From contig NZ_JAJBZG010000005.1 in NCBI RefSeq assembly GCF_020552705.1, positions 620,001-684,000 of the forward strand: a stretch of 64,000 nt of DNA, given 5' to 3'. The position numbers and the translations under genes were made by a program. The DNA is from Christiangramia sediminis (GTDB taxonomy: Bacteria > Bacteroidota > Bacteroidia > Flavobacteriales > Flavobacteriaceae). The notes beneath the pieces are model-generated. The model had not been told where the DNA came from. It was given only the letters and a program-made list of their open reading frames with translations, and did not search any database. The first letter of the stretch is position 1. Every line of letters starts with the position of its first letter. Positions 46,369 to 54,172 of the stretch are shown here, piece after piece.

Positions 46369-46378
46369 CCCTCCACTA

Positions 46379-46460
46379 GCTCGAGTGGCGGAATTGGTAG
46401 ACGCGCTGGATTCAAAATCCAGTTCTTTCGGGAGTGCGGGTTCGATTCCCGCCTCGAGTA
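46379..46460 (+). tRNA. tRNA-Leu (anticodon CAA)
   Basis: An 82-nt class II tRNA. The acceptor stem is GCTCGAG/CTCGAGT with a G-U first pair. The anticodon stem is CTGGA/TCCAG with loop TTCAAAA (anticodon CAA), followed by a long variable arm. The T arm is GCGGG-TTCGATT-CCCGC. The discriminator is A, and CCA is not encoded. It reads UUG. It is the likely insertion neighbour of the mobile element that follows. Confidence 0.94.
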
Positions 46461-46483
46461 CTTTTAATGTATCAAATTAAACC

Positions 46484-46519
46484 AAAACCCTATAAACTGT
46501 ACTGTTTATAGGGTTTTTT
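46484..46519 (+). terminator. Terminator after tRNA-Leu
   Basis: AAAACCCTATAAAC and GTTTATAGGGTTTT form a perfect 14-bp stem with a six-base loop and extra T. Confidence 0.85.
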
Positions 46520-46569
46520 ATTTTCCTTGTATTCATTTAATATCATTTTAATACATCTAAAAGGTGTCT

Positions 46570-46610
46570 AATTCGGGTGCACTTTCACTATTAATATAGG
46601 TGCGCCCGAA
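46570..46610. repeat. Inverted repeat at left end of mobile element
   Basis: ATTCGGGTGCAC (46570-46581) and GTGCGCCCGAAT (46599-46610) are inverted with one mismatch. They lie between the tRNA terminator and the integrase and may be part of the attachment or integrase-binding region. Confidence 0.45.
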
Positions 46611-46699
46611 TGGATTGTAAGTGACTGTTAAATAAAACATTACGGGTTTTATTGTATTCTTTTTTCAACTAAATTTAATTGAAATTAAAGAGGGAAAAG

Positions 46700-47926
46700 A
46701 TGCAAAATTTACTATCTATTTTATTCTATATAAGAAAGAGTAAGGATAAGGAAGCTACTCAGGCCACAGTATACTTAAGAATTACGTACGATAGTAAGCG
46801 TGCAGAGGCTAGTACAATGCGGAAAGTTTCCCTTGGAAAGTGGAATGCTCAGGCTAATAAAGTTGTGGGATCTTCTATAGAAGCTAAACAGGTAAATAGG
46901 AATCTTGATATCATCAAAAACAGGATTTATGAGATCTACCAGAAATTTCTGGATAATGGAGAAGAAATAACTGCCATTAAAATCAAGGATGAATTCTTAG
47001 GAAATAACGACACCCAAAAGTCCATTCTTCAAATGTTTGAAGAACATAATATGAGAATGGAAAAACTAATTGGGAAGGATTACTCTTTCCGAACGCTTCA
47101 AAGATATAAAACCACGAAAAAGCACCTGGCTTCTTTTATTACTTCAAGTTTTAAATTGAAAGATTATAAGGTAAGAGATATAGATGTGAAATTTATCAAC
47201 TCCTTTATCTATTATCTAAAAACGAAACTCGACCTTTCTCATAACTCAGCCCTTAAATATCTTTCATACCTTAAAAAAATAGTTAGAATCGCCTATACAA
47301 ATGGTTGGGTGGAGAAAGATCCATTTTACAATTTCAAATTAAAAGTGCAGGTAATAGATCGGGAATTTTTGACTAAAGAAGAAATCATTAAAATAATGGA
47401 AAAGGAGTTTACGATTCCTCGAATGGAACATGTTAGGGATGTTTTTCTTTTTTCCTGTTATACCGGCCTTGCTTATGTGGATGTTTTCAAGCTGACTGCA
47501 GATGATATTATCAAAGGTATCGATGGAAACAAATGGATCAAGACCAAACGAACCAAAACTAAAACTCTAAGTAGTATTCCTATACTTCCGGTTGCTGAAA
47601 AACTAATAGAAAAATACGGGGACTTAGAAAGCCCAACTGGAAAATTACTTCCAGTTTATACAAACCAACGTATGAACAGTTATTTAAAAGAAATAGCTGA
47701 TAGCTGCGATATTAAAAAGAACCTGACCTTCCACATGGCCAGGCATACTTTTGCTACTACAGTAACCCTTTCCAATGGAGTTCCAATAGAATCAGTTAGT
47801 AAGATGCTTGGACATCGCTCGCTGAAAACAACCCAACATTATGCAAAGATTCTTGATGAGAAACTCAGTGAGGATATGAATTTACTGAAGGCGCGAATTT
47901 TAGCCGGGGAGCGAATGGAGAAATAG
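46700..47926 (+). CDS. Tyrosine recombinase / integrase
   Basis: 408 residues from ATG 46700; a TTG seven codons upstream is possible, but the family starts close to this Met (MQNLLSILFYIRKSK). It has an arm-binding N-terminal domain, a SAM-like core-binding domain (about 100-205) and a catalytic domain (about 215-400). The catalytic domain has HMARHTFATT, LGHRSLKTTQHYAKI with nucleophile Tyr, and CYTGLAYVDVFKL where the first catalytic Arg is Ala. IntDOT and many Bacteroidota integrases also lack that Arg. It would integrate and excise the element and is the first gene after tRNA-Leu. Confidence 0.92.
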   Translation: MQNLLSILFYIRKSKDKEATQATVYLRITYDSKRAEASTMRKVSLGKWNAQANKVVGSSIEAKQVNRNLDIIKNRIYEIYQKFLDNGEEITAIKIKDEFLGNNDTQKSILQMFEEHNMRMEKLIGKDYSFRTLQRYKTTKKHLASFITSSFKLKDYKVRDIDVKFINSFIYYLKTKLDLSHNSALKYLSYLKKIVRIAYTNGWVEKDPFYNFKLKVQVIDREFLTKEEIIKIMEKEFTIPRMEHVRDVFLFSCYTGLAYVDVFKLTADDIIKGIDGNKWIKTKRTKTKTLSSIPILPVAEKLIEKYGDLESPTGKLLPVYTNQRMNSYLKEIADSCDIKKNLTFHMARHTFATTVTLSNGVPIESVSKMLGHRSLKTTQHYAKILDEKLSEDMNLLKARILAGERMEK

Positions 47927-48241
47927 ATAATAAGGCTTTAATTGTAATATTTGGTGAATAGGATAGCCAGCTTATTTGAATTGCTATCGTCAATATATCT
48001 CCACATTAGACCTTTTCTATTGTTTTTCCATTTTAAACGAAAAAACACCAAAATTCAAAATCAATCATTTGGTAACATCTAAAACGTAAAAAATTTGTAA
48101 AACACTTTTTTGTCTTACAAATTGCACTATTCTCAATCAAATTAAATTATAGTTGAATATTATTCAATTATAATCGGTTTTCAGTATATTTAATTGATGT
48201 TTTGTCAGTAGGTTTTTTAGCTGATTTGCATCCAGATTAAG
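47927..48241. other. Gene-free stretch inside the mobile element
   Basis: 315 bases, AT-rich, with no open frame of interest on either strand. A 9-bp inverted repeat AATTTGTAA (48092-48100) / TTACAAATT (48115-48123) is present. It occupies the place where related elements usually carry an excisionase-type HTH gene. Confidence 0.5.
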
Positions 48242-49450
48242 ATGAAGACTGAAATTGAATATATACGGGTAGGCACGCAATATTATAAACTTGTAGAGGC
48301 TCCAACCATTAACGGGAATGTAAATGAAATTCTGGTTTCCTGGAATATAGAAACTATTCGACAGGATCACGGAAAAACATTCCTGGCCAGCATTCCAAAA
48401 TTTGACGGGTTTACCTGTATTCCAAGTCATCTAAATTTTCAATCTACCTATCATAATTTCTACAACACTTATTCTCCCCTAAGCCATCAGATAGTAGAAG
48501 GGAGCTGTCCCAAATCTTTGGAGTTTATAAAACATATTTTCGGGGATCATTTTGAGTCGGGATTGGATTACCTGCAATTATTATACACCAAACCCACTCA
48601 GATACTTCCCATTTTGTGTTTGGTATCCCGGGAGCGATCTACCGGAAAAAGCACATTTCTGAAATGGCTTAAACAGATCTTTGAAAATAACCTAACCTAT
48701 CTTACCAATGATAGTTTTAGCAGCCAGTTTAATGCTGACTGGGCTAATAAACTGCTGATTTGTATTGATGAAGTCCTATTCAATAAAGAGGAACTGACGG
48801 AGCGTATCAAATACTTAAGCACTACCAATTTCAATAAGCTAGAGGCTAAGGGCAAAGACAAGCGGGAAGTAGAATTCTTTGGGAAATTTATCCTTTGTAG
48901 TAATAATGAAGAGAATTTCATTAAAATAGATCATCACGAAACCCGGTTCTGGGTTTTAAAAGTTCCTTCAGTTAAAAAGGAAAATACCGTTTTTTTAGAA
49001 GACCTGGAAAAAGAGATTCCTTCTTTTTTACATTTTCTTCAGCACCGTTCTTTACAAAGCAAACATCAAACGCGAATGTGGTTTACCCCTAAACAGATTG
49101 AAACCCCCGCCCTTTTTAAACTGGTTCAGAACAACCGAAACCGGGTAGAGAAAGAGCTGGCCAGTATCTTATTAATGGTCATGGAAGAGCATGATCTTCA
49201 GGAAATACATTTATGTCCCATGGATGCTTTAAATGCGCTTAGTAAAACAAGGTTGCGGACAGATTTGACGCAAATCAGGAAAATTCTAAAGCAGGATTGG
49301 AAGCTTGAGAATATATCCAACTCCAACCGCTACGAAAAATTTACGCTTTGGGAAAACGGCAGCTCCAACCTATCCACTACCAAAGGACGCTATTTCACTA
49401 TAAATAAAACTTTTATCCTGGATCATTTTGAAGATCAGAATTCAGACTGA
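48242..49450 (+). CDS. SF3-type (D5-like) replicative helicase, DUF5906 group
   Basis: 402 residues. Walker A is RSTGKST near residue 134. Walker B LLICIDEV and motif C KFILCSNNEENF follow in the order of superfamily 3 helicases. The N-terminal ~100 residues and the C-terminal winged-helix-like tail are unassigned. Such proteins unwind DNA at the origin of integrative elements and phages. The 11-bp repeats immediately downstream (49481-49680) are the likely origin. Confidence 0.85.
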   Translation: MKTEIEYIRVGTQYYKLVEAPTINGNVNEILVSWNIETIRQDHGKTFLASIPKFDGFTCIPSHLNFQSTYHNFYNTYSPLSHQIVEGSCPKSLEFIKHIFGDHFESGLDYLQLLYTKPTQILPILCLVSRERSTGKSTFLKWLKQIFENNLTYLTNDSFSSQFNADWANKLLICIDEVLFNKEELTERIKYLSTTNFNKLEAKGKDKREVEFFGKFILCSNNEENFIKIDHHETRFWVLKVPSVKKENTVFLEDLEKEIPSFLHFLQHRSLQSKHQTRMWFTPKQIETPALFKLVQNNRNRVEKELASILLMVMEEHDLQEIHLCPMDALNALSKTRLRTDLTQIRKILKQDWKLENISNSNRYEKFTLWENGSSNLSTTKGRYFTINKTFILDHFEDQNSD

Positions 49451-49757
49451 ATCAGAGAAATAAAGGAGTAAATGATGAATTGATGACAAAGTGATGACAC
49501 GGAAACTCCTGGTTTTTCGGGAGGTTTCAGTGATTGGCATCGTTTCATCATTTTTTTGGATGCTGCTGATAAAATAAGACTAATTATTTCTTCATTTTTT
49601 GATGAATGATGACAGAATCTTCTTAGAGCAGTAATAGTAAGACTTAAGACTGTCATCGTTTTGTCATCAAAGTGTCATCAAAAATAAAAGTGATGCCGAA
49701 AATTGAGAAATAAGGAAACACTCAAATAAGTACATTTTAAGTCAAATAAAAAGGCTG
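49451..49757. other. Repeat-rich non-coding region between helicase and primase
   Basis: 307 bases. A strong AAGGAG sequence precedes ATGATGAATTGA, an immediate dead end, and the only other frame (49494-49577, 27 codons) is not convincing. The main content is the set of TGATGACA repeats listed separately. Confidence 0.5.
49481..49680. repeat. Iteron-like 11-bp-periodic repeats, candidate origin
   Basis: TGATGACA starts at 49481, 49492 and 49607. Its inverse, TGTCATC(A/G), starts at 49651, 49662 and 49673. The first two and last three are exactly 11 bases apart, one turn of the helix. The inverted sets flank an AT-rich stretch. This resembles replication-initiator or helicase-loader binding sites. 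Inferred origin. Confidence 0.55.
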
Positions 49758-50114
49758 ATGAAAGAAAAAATGAATTTACCTAGACTCACCTGCGAAAGAG
49801 CCCGAAATCTCTCCATCGTAAAAACGCTGGCTAGCTTCGGACACTTTCCAAGCAGGATAGCGGAGAAAGAAGCTTGGTTTCTGAGTCCCCTACGGTCAGA
49901 AACACAGGCCTCTTTCAAAGTTTCTCTAAAATTGAATCGATGGTATGACCATGGGATAGGAACGGGCGGAAACGGGCTGGATTTGATTGTGGCTATGAAA
50001 AAGTGTTCAGTCAAACAGGCATTGAAATTTTTAAACAAGCAACAGCATACTTTTTCTTTTCATCAGCCCATTCTAAAAAAAAAACTGCTTCGAAAATTGA
50101 AATTTTTGAAGTGA
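49758..50114 (+). CDS. Primase (CHC2/Toprim group), N-terminal part before frameshift
   Basis: Readable for 118 codons. LTCERARNLSIVKTLASFG, EKEAWFLSPLRSETQASFKVSLKLNRWYDHGIGTGGNGLDLIVA and VKQALKFL match the N-terminal zinc-finger-like part of element-borne primases. The last ~15 residues, after a run of ten A at 50075-50084, are out of frame. One extra A, or a -1 slip on A AAA AAA, joins it to the frame at 50003-50626 to give about 289 residues, the expected family length. Confidence 0.75.
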   Translation: MKEKMNLPRLTCERARNLSIVKTLASFGHFPSRIAEKEAWFLSPLRSETQASFKVSLKLNRWYDHGIGTGGNGLDLIVAMKKCSVKQALKFLNKQQHTFSFHQPILKKKLLRKLKFLK

Positions 50115-50626
50115 AACCAATACAACATCCGGGGTTGATTCAATATTTAGGCTCCAGGAAAATTTCAATCTCCATAGCCGAACACTATTGTAAGGAAGTA
50201 AGATATAGATTAAAAGGAAAGCAATACTTCGCTTTGGGTTTACAAAATCAATTATGCGGCTGGGAACTTCGTAATAGATATTTCAAAGGCTCCAGTTCTC
50301 CAAAATCTTATACTTACCTAAAGACACATTCAGATCGCTTAATTCTATTAGAAGGAATGTTTGATTTGTTATCCCTGGCTGAATTATTCCCCGATGAAAT
50401 TATAAATTCAGATGCCGTTGCTTTAAACTCTTTAGCTTTTTTAAAACAAATCACTCCCCATTTTAAAAATTATAAGGAAGTTGATCTGTACCTGGACAAT
50501 GACCAGCCTGGAAATAAAAATAGAAAAAAATTACTTCAGGATTATAAGAACACCAATGATAGAAGTGAGTTATTTCAAGTATATAAAGACCTAAATGAAA
50601 AGCTGATTTCAACAAAAAAACAATGA
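50003..50626 (+). CDS. Primase Toprim part, after frameshift
   Basis: Nominally open from a GTG at 50003, but the homologous segment starts after the run of ten A near 50085: KIEIFEVKPIQHPGLIQYLGSRKISISIAEHYCKEV, then the Toprim motifs LILLEGMFDLLSL and VDLYLDNDQPGNKNR. It is the C-terminal two-thirds of the primase begun at 49758. The two are either one protein made by slippage, or a disrupted gene. The Toprim Glu (LEG) and Asp (DND) residues are intact. Confidence 0.75.
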   Translation: MFSQTGIEIFKQATAYFFFSSAHSKKKTASKIEIFEVKPIQHPGLIQYLGSRKISISIAEHYCKEVRYRLKGKQYFALGLQNQLCGWELRNRYFKGSSSPKSYTYLKTHSDRLILLEGMFDLLSLAELFPDEIINSDAVALNSLAFLKQITPHFKNYKEVDLYLDNDQPGNKNRKKLLQDYKNTNDRSELFQVYKDLNEKLISTKKQ

Positions 50627-50690
50627 AAAAGCTGAATAATTAATTAGCATCTAAAAAGTAAATGCCTCAAGGGAGATTTCATATTGGGAG

Positions 50691-50731
50691 GCAAAGCAAG
50701 ATGTGTCATTGTCATGACAATCTTGCTTTGC
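50691..50731 (+). other. Candidate oriT hairpin upstream of mobC
   Basis: GCAAAGCAAGAT (50691-50702) and ATCTTGCTTTGC (50720-50731) are perfect inverted repeats. The loop contains the palindrome TTGTCATGACAA (50709-50720), which occurs again at 52386-52397 after the mobilization genes. The position 33 bases before mobC, with CGCCCGG after the stem, fits a transfer origin. No nic site can be proven. Confidence 0.5.
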
Positions 50732-50763
50732 GCCCGGAGGTTGCAAAGAAATAAAGGAGAAAA

Positions 50764-51060
50764 ATGAAACGGGAATACATCCAGATACGCTGCTCGATTT
50801 ACGAGAAAAAGCTACTCAAAAAAAGAGCGGCCAGGGCGGGAATTTCCCTTTCAGAATATCTTAGGGCTACTGCTTTTAAAATCAATATGGTCGAACGCAT
50901 TACTCCAGAACAATTAGAATCTTATCAGTTATTGGTTCAGTATAAAAACAACTTTAGCCGGATCAGCAATATGTTTAAAAAAAGCAATCCCCAGTTGTCA
51001 AAGGAAGTACGGCAATTAGCTGAAGAAATCAGGACTCATCTAAAAAACTTCAAAAAATGA
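50764..51060 (+). CDS. mobC: MobC-type relaxosome accessory protein
   Basis: 98 residues. The N-terminal ribbon-helix-helix (YIQIRCSIYEKKLLKKRAARAGISLSEYLRATA) and the C-terminal helix with NNFSRISNMFKKSNPQ are the MobC/bacterial mobilization signature. It binds oriT and loads the relaxase. It has an unusually strong Shine-Dalgarno for this phylum (AAGGAG, 50754-50759). Its stop overlaps the relaxase start by four bases. Confidence 0.88.
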   Translation: MKREYIQIRCSIYEKKLLKKRAARAGISLSEYLRATAFKINMVERITPEQLESYQLLVQYKNNFSRISNMFKKSNPQLSKEVRQLAEEIRTHLKNFKK

Positions 51061-51923
51061 TTGGCAAAGGACATTCCATTGCAAGCACCGGAGCCTCCAT
51101 AGAGTATGGATGGAATCAGGAAAAAGATGCAGAAGTAATTTACAAAGAATACCTGGCGGGAGATACGCCCCAGGAAATAACCGAGGAATTTAAGATCATC
51201 CAATCACAAAATGAGCGGTGCACCCAGAATACGCTCAGTTTTATATTGAGTCCCACCGTTAAAGACGGGCAGGAAATGAACAAGGCACAACTCCAGGAGA
51301 TTACCAAACAGTTCCTGAAGGAAATGGAATTAAAAAACCGGCAGGCCATCGCTTTTGTACATCGGGACAAGGCCCATACCCACGTTCATGTGTATGTGAA
51401 TAGGATTGGCTTCGATGGAAAAGCTTATAACGATAGTTTCATTGGAAAGCGCAGCCAGGTAGCCGCAGATAATGTGGCGAAAGGATTGGGTCTTACAAGG
51501 GTGCGTGAAGTTCAACAGGAAAAACTAAAAGAATTGAATTGGCAGCGATTGGCGATCAGGCATATTAATACCAAGGTATTGGAATCCAGACCAAAATCGA
51601 TAGATGAATATATCAGTAAGATGAAGGACTGTAACATACAGGTGATTCCCTCCATTAATAAATCCAATCAGTTGCAGGGGTTTCGGTTTGAATATAAAGG
51701 CACCAATCTGAAGGCAAGCGATGTTGACAGGTCTATGACCGGAGGTAAAATTATTGGAGAAATCACTCAAAATACAAGTTATACCAAACTTAAAGAAGTA
51801 CCCAATAGTTTAAAACTGATGGATAAGACCGTACAGCTTAGTACGAATATGGCTAGTAAAATCGCCAAAGACCTAATAAAGCAAGTAATCAAAAGAGGAC
51901 TGGATACCGGAATGGGGTTTTAA
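51057..51923 (+). CDS. mobA: Relaxase / mobilization nuclease
   Basis: 288 residues. The MobA/VirD2-type metal triad His-His-His is in HRDKAHTHVHVYVNR (His107, 109, 111, with upstream His102 and Asp104). The probable nicking Tyr is in the N-terminal region (SIEYGWN, Tyr17). The C-terminal ~100 residues are unassigned. It cuts one strand at oriT and pilots it through a helper conjugation channel. Being only 288 residues, it has no fused primase or helicase domain. Confidence 0.9.
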   Translation: MIGKGHSIASTGASIEYGWNQEKDAEVIYKEYLAGDTPQEITEEFKIIQSQNERCTQNTLSFILSPTVKDGQEMNKAQLQEITKQFLKEMELKNRQAIAFVHRDKAHTHVHVYVNRIGFDGKAYNDSFIGKRSQVAADNVAKGLGLTRVREVQQEKLKELNWQRLAIRHINTKVLESRPKSIDEYISKMKDCNIQVIPSINKSNQLQGFRFEYKGTNLKASDVDRSMTGGKIIGEITQNTSYTKLKEVPNSLKLMDKTVQLSTNMASKIAKDLIKQVIKRGLDTGMGF

Positions 51924-51935
51924 AATTAATGAGCT

Positions 51936-52382
51936 ATGAAAAAACTAGATGAGATCATGGAGCTGATGACCGATGAGATGGCCGACTTTAAATTGGCAAT
52001 CCTTCAACTAAAAGAATACTCGAAAACGCTTCAAAATATGAGTATCCCAATTACCACAGAAGCTTTGGAAAAGAACCTCAATACTTTTTTAGAAAAACAG
52101 GAGGAAAAAAATCATTTAAAAGATGATGTGCTTAAAAGCATTGATGAAAAACTGAAACATGCCAGGCTGTTCCCCTCTTATCTGTTGATCCTATTCGGAA
52201 TACTTGGAATTCTTTCATTGGGGCTGTTGGGGTATTTTGGATATACTGCCAAAACAGCAAAAGAAGAAAAATTTGAGTTTTTTCAGATGAAGGTGAATTT
52301 AGAGAACCGGTATCAGGAATATTTCTTAGAAAATCCTGAACTCAAAGAGAATTACCTCAGGTGGTTAGAAGGAAAAAAATAA
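51936..52382 (+). CDS. Small membrane protein associated with mobilization genes
   Basis: 148 residues. The N-terminal ~75 residues are coiled-coil-like (MKKLDEIMELMTDEMADFKL...), followed by one membrane helix (about 78-102) and a charged C-terminal helix. Similar proteins follow the relaxase in other Bacteroidota elements, so it may tether or regulate the relaxosome. It starts 12 bases after the relaxase stop. No enzymatic motif was seen. Confidence 0.7.
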   Translation: MKKLDEIMELMTDEMADFKLAILQLKEYSKTLQNMSIPITTEALEKNLNTFLEKQEEKNHLKDDVLKSIDEKLKHARLFPSYLLILFGILGILSLGLLGYFGYTAKTAKEEKFEFFQMKVNLENRYQEYFLENPELKENYLRWLEGKK

Positions 52383-52493
52383 GATTTGTCATGACAATTT
52401 AGGTTGCGGCAATTCACCTTGTTTTTACAGTAAATGTCTTATAGAGCCCTGTAAAATCGTAATTTTTTACTGTAAATTATGAATCATAAGTAG

Positions 52494-52565
52494 CATGCGC
52501 CCTATGCTGTTTTTACTTTACGCTTATCTACGGAACACTATAAAAACAGCACAGGAACCATGCGC
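52494..52565. repeat. Nested repeats near right end of element
   Basis: CATGCGC (52494-52500) precedes TGCTGTTTTTA (52505-52515). The inverse TAAAAACAGCA is at 52541-52551, followed by CATGCGC (52559-52565). An inverted pair framed by direct repeats suggests a protein-binding or terminal site of the element. Confidence 0.45.
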
Positions 52566-52864
52566 AAGGTTAGTTATGGGAGAAATGGGGCATATTAAAA
52601 ATTCCACGTTCTGGATATGGATTAAAATATTCAATAATTATTTTTGAAAAATTCCTCCTGGAAGCGCGATTATAAATGACTGATTAATGGTTGTCACCCA
52701 ATGGAGTGATACTTTTGATTAATAGTTTAGTACTTACCTTAAAAACCCTGTCCAATAATTAATGGTTTTTTTCATAACCAAAAATTCAGCAATAACTGAC
52801 ATGTGCGGGTGAGAGTTATTCTCAATCATCTCTTTTACTATTTAAAAAGAAAATTTGAATCCAT

Positions 52865-52897
52865 ATATAATAAACGTATTAAATACATTTATTATAT
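52865..52897. promoter_or_regulatory. 33-bp near-perfect palindrome upstream of galE
   Basis: Arms TATAATAAACGTATT and AATACATTTATTATA-like around a central A, with one mismatch per arm pair (C against A). It is 146 bases before galE. It is a candidate operator for the LacI-family regulator at 56369 in the same operon. Confidence 0.55.
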
Positions 52898-53042
52898 TTA
52901 TAAATGAAAAACGATTCCAATTTTAAACTCGAATAGGATTTAATGGGAAATAGAATACGCTAAAGGCATCTGTAATTCCTTAAAGATATTCTTTGAAAGA
53001 GTAGATCAATACCATTTTAAATTAGTGAAAAATATAAAAGAT

Positions 53043-54074
53043 ATGAATCCCTCAAAAAAAATATTGGTTACTGGAGGACTGGGTTATATAGGCTCTCATA
53101 CTGTTGTTGCACTTCAGGAAAAGGGATTTAGGGTTGTAGTAATTGATAACCTTTCTAATTCCTCCCTGGATGTTTTGGGAGGTATTACGAAAATCACCGG
53201 TGAAACTCCTGCATTTTACAGTTTTGATCTAAGAAATAAAGAACAGGTCGGAGAATTCTTTAAGAATAATATGGATTTGGAGGGAATTATACATTTTGCA
53301 GCATCAAAAGCGGTAGGGGAAAGTGTAAAAATGCCTTTATTGTATTATGAAAACAATCTTTGTAGTCTCCTTAATATTTTGTCCCTCCAATCCTCTTCTA
53401 AATTAATATTCAGTTCATCATGTACAGTTTATGGGCAGGCAGATGAATTGCCCATTAGTGAAAATGCTCCCACAAAAAAAGCAGAATCACCTTATGGGAA
53501 TACGAAACAAATTGGAGAGGAGATTATAAAGGACATCTGTAAGATAGAAAAAGATTTTAAGGCAATTTCCTTACGATATTTTAACCCTATTGGTGCACAT
53601 GCTTCAGCAGAGATTGGAGAATTACCTATAGGGACTCCACAAAATCTTGTACCGTTTATCACACAGACCGCCATTGGCCAACGCAAACAATTAGCGGTTT
53701 TTGGTGAAGATTATCCTACTAATGATGGGACTGCCATTAGGGATTATATTCATGTTATGGATGTTGCTGAAGCTCACGTAGCTGCACTAAACCGTTTAAT
53801 TAAAGGTAAGGAAAGAGATAATTATGAAGTTTTTAACCTGGGTACGGGCGAAGGGAATTCTGTTCTGGAAGTTATTCATTCTTTCGAGAAATCAACCGGG
53901 CAAAAACTTTCATATAAAATTGAGGGACGTAGGGAAGGTGATATAACTGCAGCTTATGCCGATACTAAGAAAGCCAATAAGGAACTTAATTGGAAAGCTA
54001 AACGCTCTTTGGATGTGGCTTTAAAAAGTGCCTGGAAATGGCAGGAGAAAATAAATAAAAGAGAAGATCTTTAG
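53043..54074 (+). CDS. galE: UDP-glucose 4-epimerase
   Basis: 343 residues from ATG 53043; a GTG six codons upstream is possible. The NAD-binding TGGLGYIGSHT is at 10-20, with DLRNKEQ near 65 and the catalytic Ser/Tyr/Lys set in SSSCTVYG and SPYGNTKQIGEE. RYFNPIGAH and RREGDITAAYADTKKA are classical GalE blocks. It interconverts UDP-galactose and UDP-glucose. It is the first gene of the Leloir operon, after a long leader with the palindrome at 52865. Confidence 0.95.
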   Translation: MNPSKKILVTGGLGYIGSHTVVALQEKGFRVVVIDNLSNSSLDVLGGITKITGETPAFYSFDLRNKEQVGEFFKNNMDLEGIIHFAASKAVGESVKMPLLYYENNLCSLLNILSLQSSSKLIFSSSCTVYGQADELPISENAPTKKAESPYGNTKQIGEEIIKDICKIEKDFKAISLRYFNPIGAHASAEIGELPIGTPQNLVPFITQTAIGQRKQLAVFGEDYPTNDGTAIRDYIHVMDVAEAHVAALNRLIKGKERDNYEVFNLGTGEGNSVLEVIHSFEKSTGQKLSYKIEGRREGDITAAYADTKKANKELNWKAKRSLDVALKSAWKWQEKINKREDL

Positions 54075-54172
54075 TTTTTAAAATATCCTAAATACAAGTT
54101 TGGTTAAAGAAGTTTATGAATTTAGAAGAGGTCTTATGAAGACAACTAAAAATGAAATAGTTTAATAACAAC

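Larger units (their letters stand above)
46570..52565. mobile_element. Mobilizable integrative element (approximate limits)
   Basis: Integrase, replicative helicase, primase, MobC, relaxase and a small membrane protein in one direction are the standard set of Bacteroidota mobilizable elements. No conjugation (tra) genes are present, so it would need a helper. It lies beside a tRNA gene. The ends are not defined: no copy of the tRNA 3' end was found downstream up to the gal genes. The right limit is set at the last repeat structure noticed. An excisionase-type HTH gene, usual after the integrase, is missing. Confidence 0.75.
52383..53042. other. 660-bp non-coding region between mobile element and galE
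   Basis: No gene is visible. Contents: TTGTCATGACAA at 52386-52397; TTTACAGTAAA and its inverse TTTACTGTAAA (about 52425-52486); a 12-bp inverted pair flanked by CATGCGC direct repeats (52494-52565); a small AATAACT/AGTTATT hairpin near 52791-52820; and the gal operator candidate at 52865-52897. Confidence 0.55.

Noticed and set aside
48164-48430. An 88-codon minus-strand frame opposite the start of the SF3 helicase
   Set aside because: It overlaps the clearly coding helicase N-terminus in antisense and shows no recognisable motif.
49494-49577. A 27-codon frame after a strong AAGGAG-like sequence in the helicase-primase gap
   Set aside because: The AAGGAG leads to a start that stops after three codons, and the 27-codon frame overlaps the repeats. 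No support as a gene.
46379-53024. A direct repeat of the tRNA-Leu 3' end as attachment site
   Set aside because: The last 15-20 bases of the tRNA were looked for by eye up to the gal genes and not found, so no att pair is annotated.
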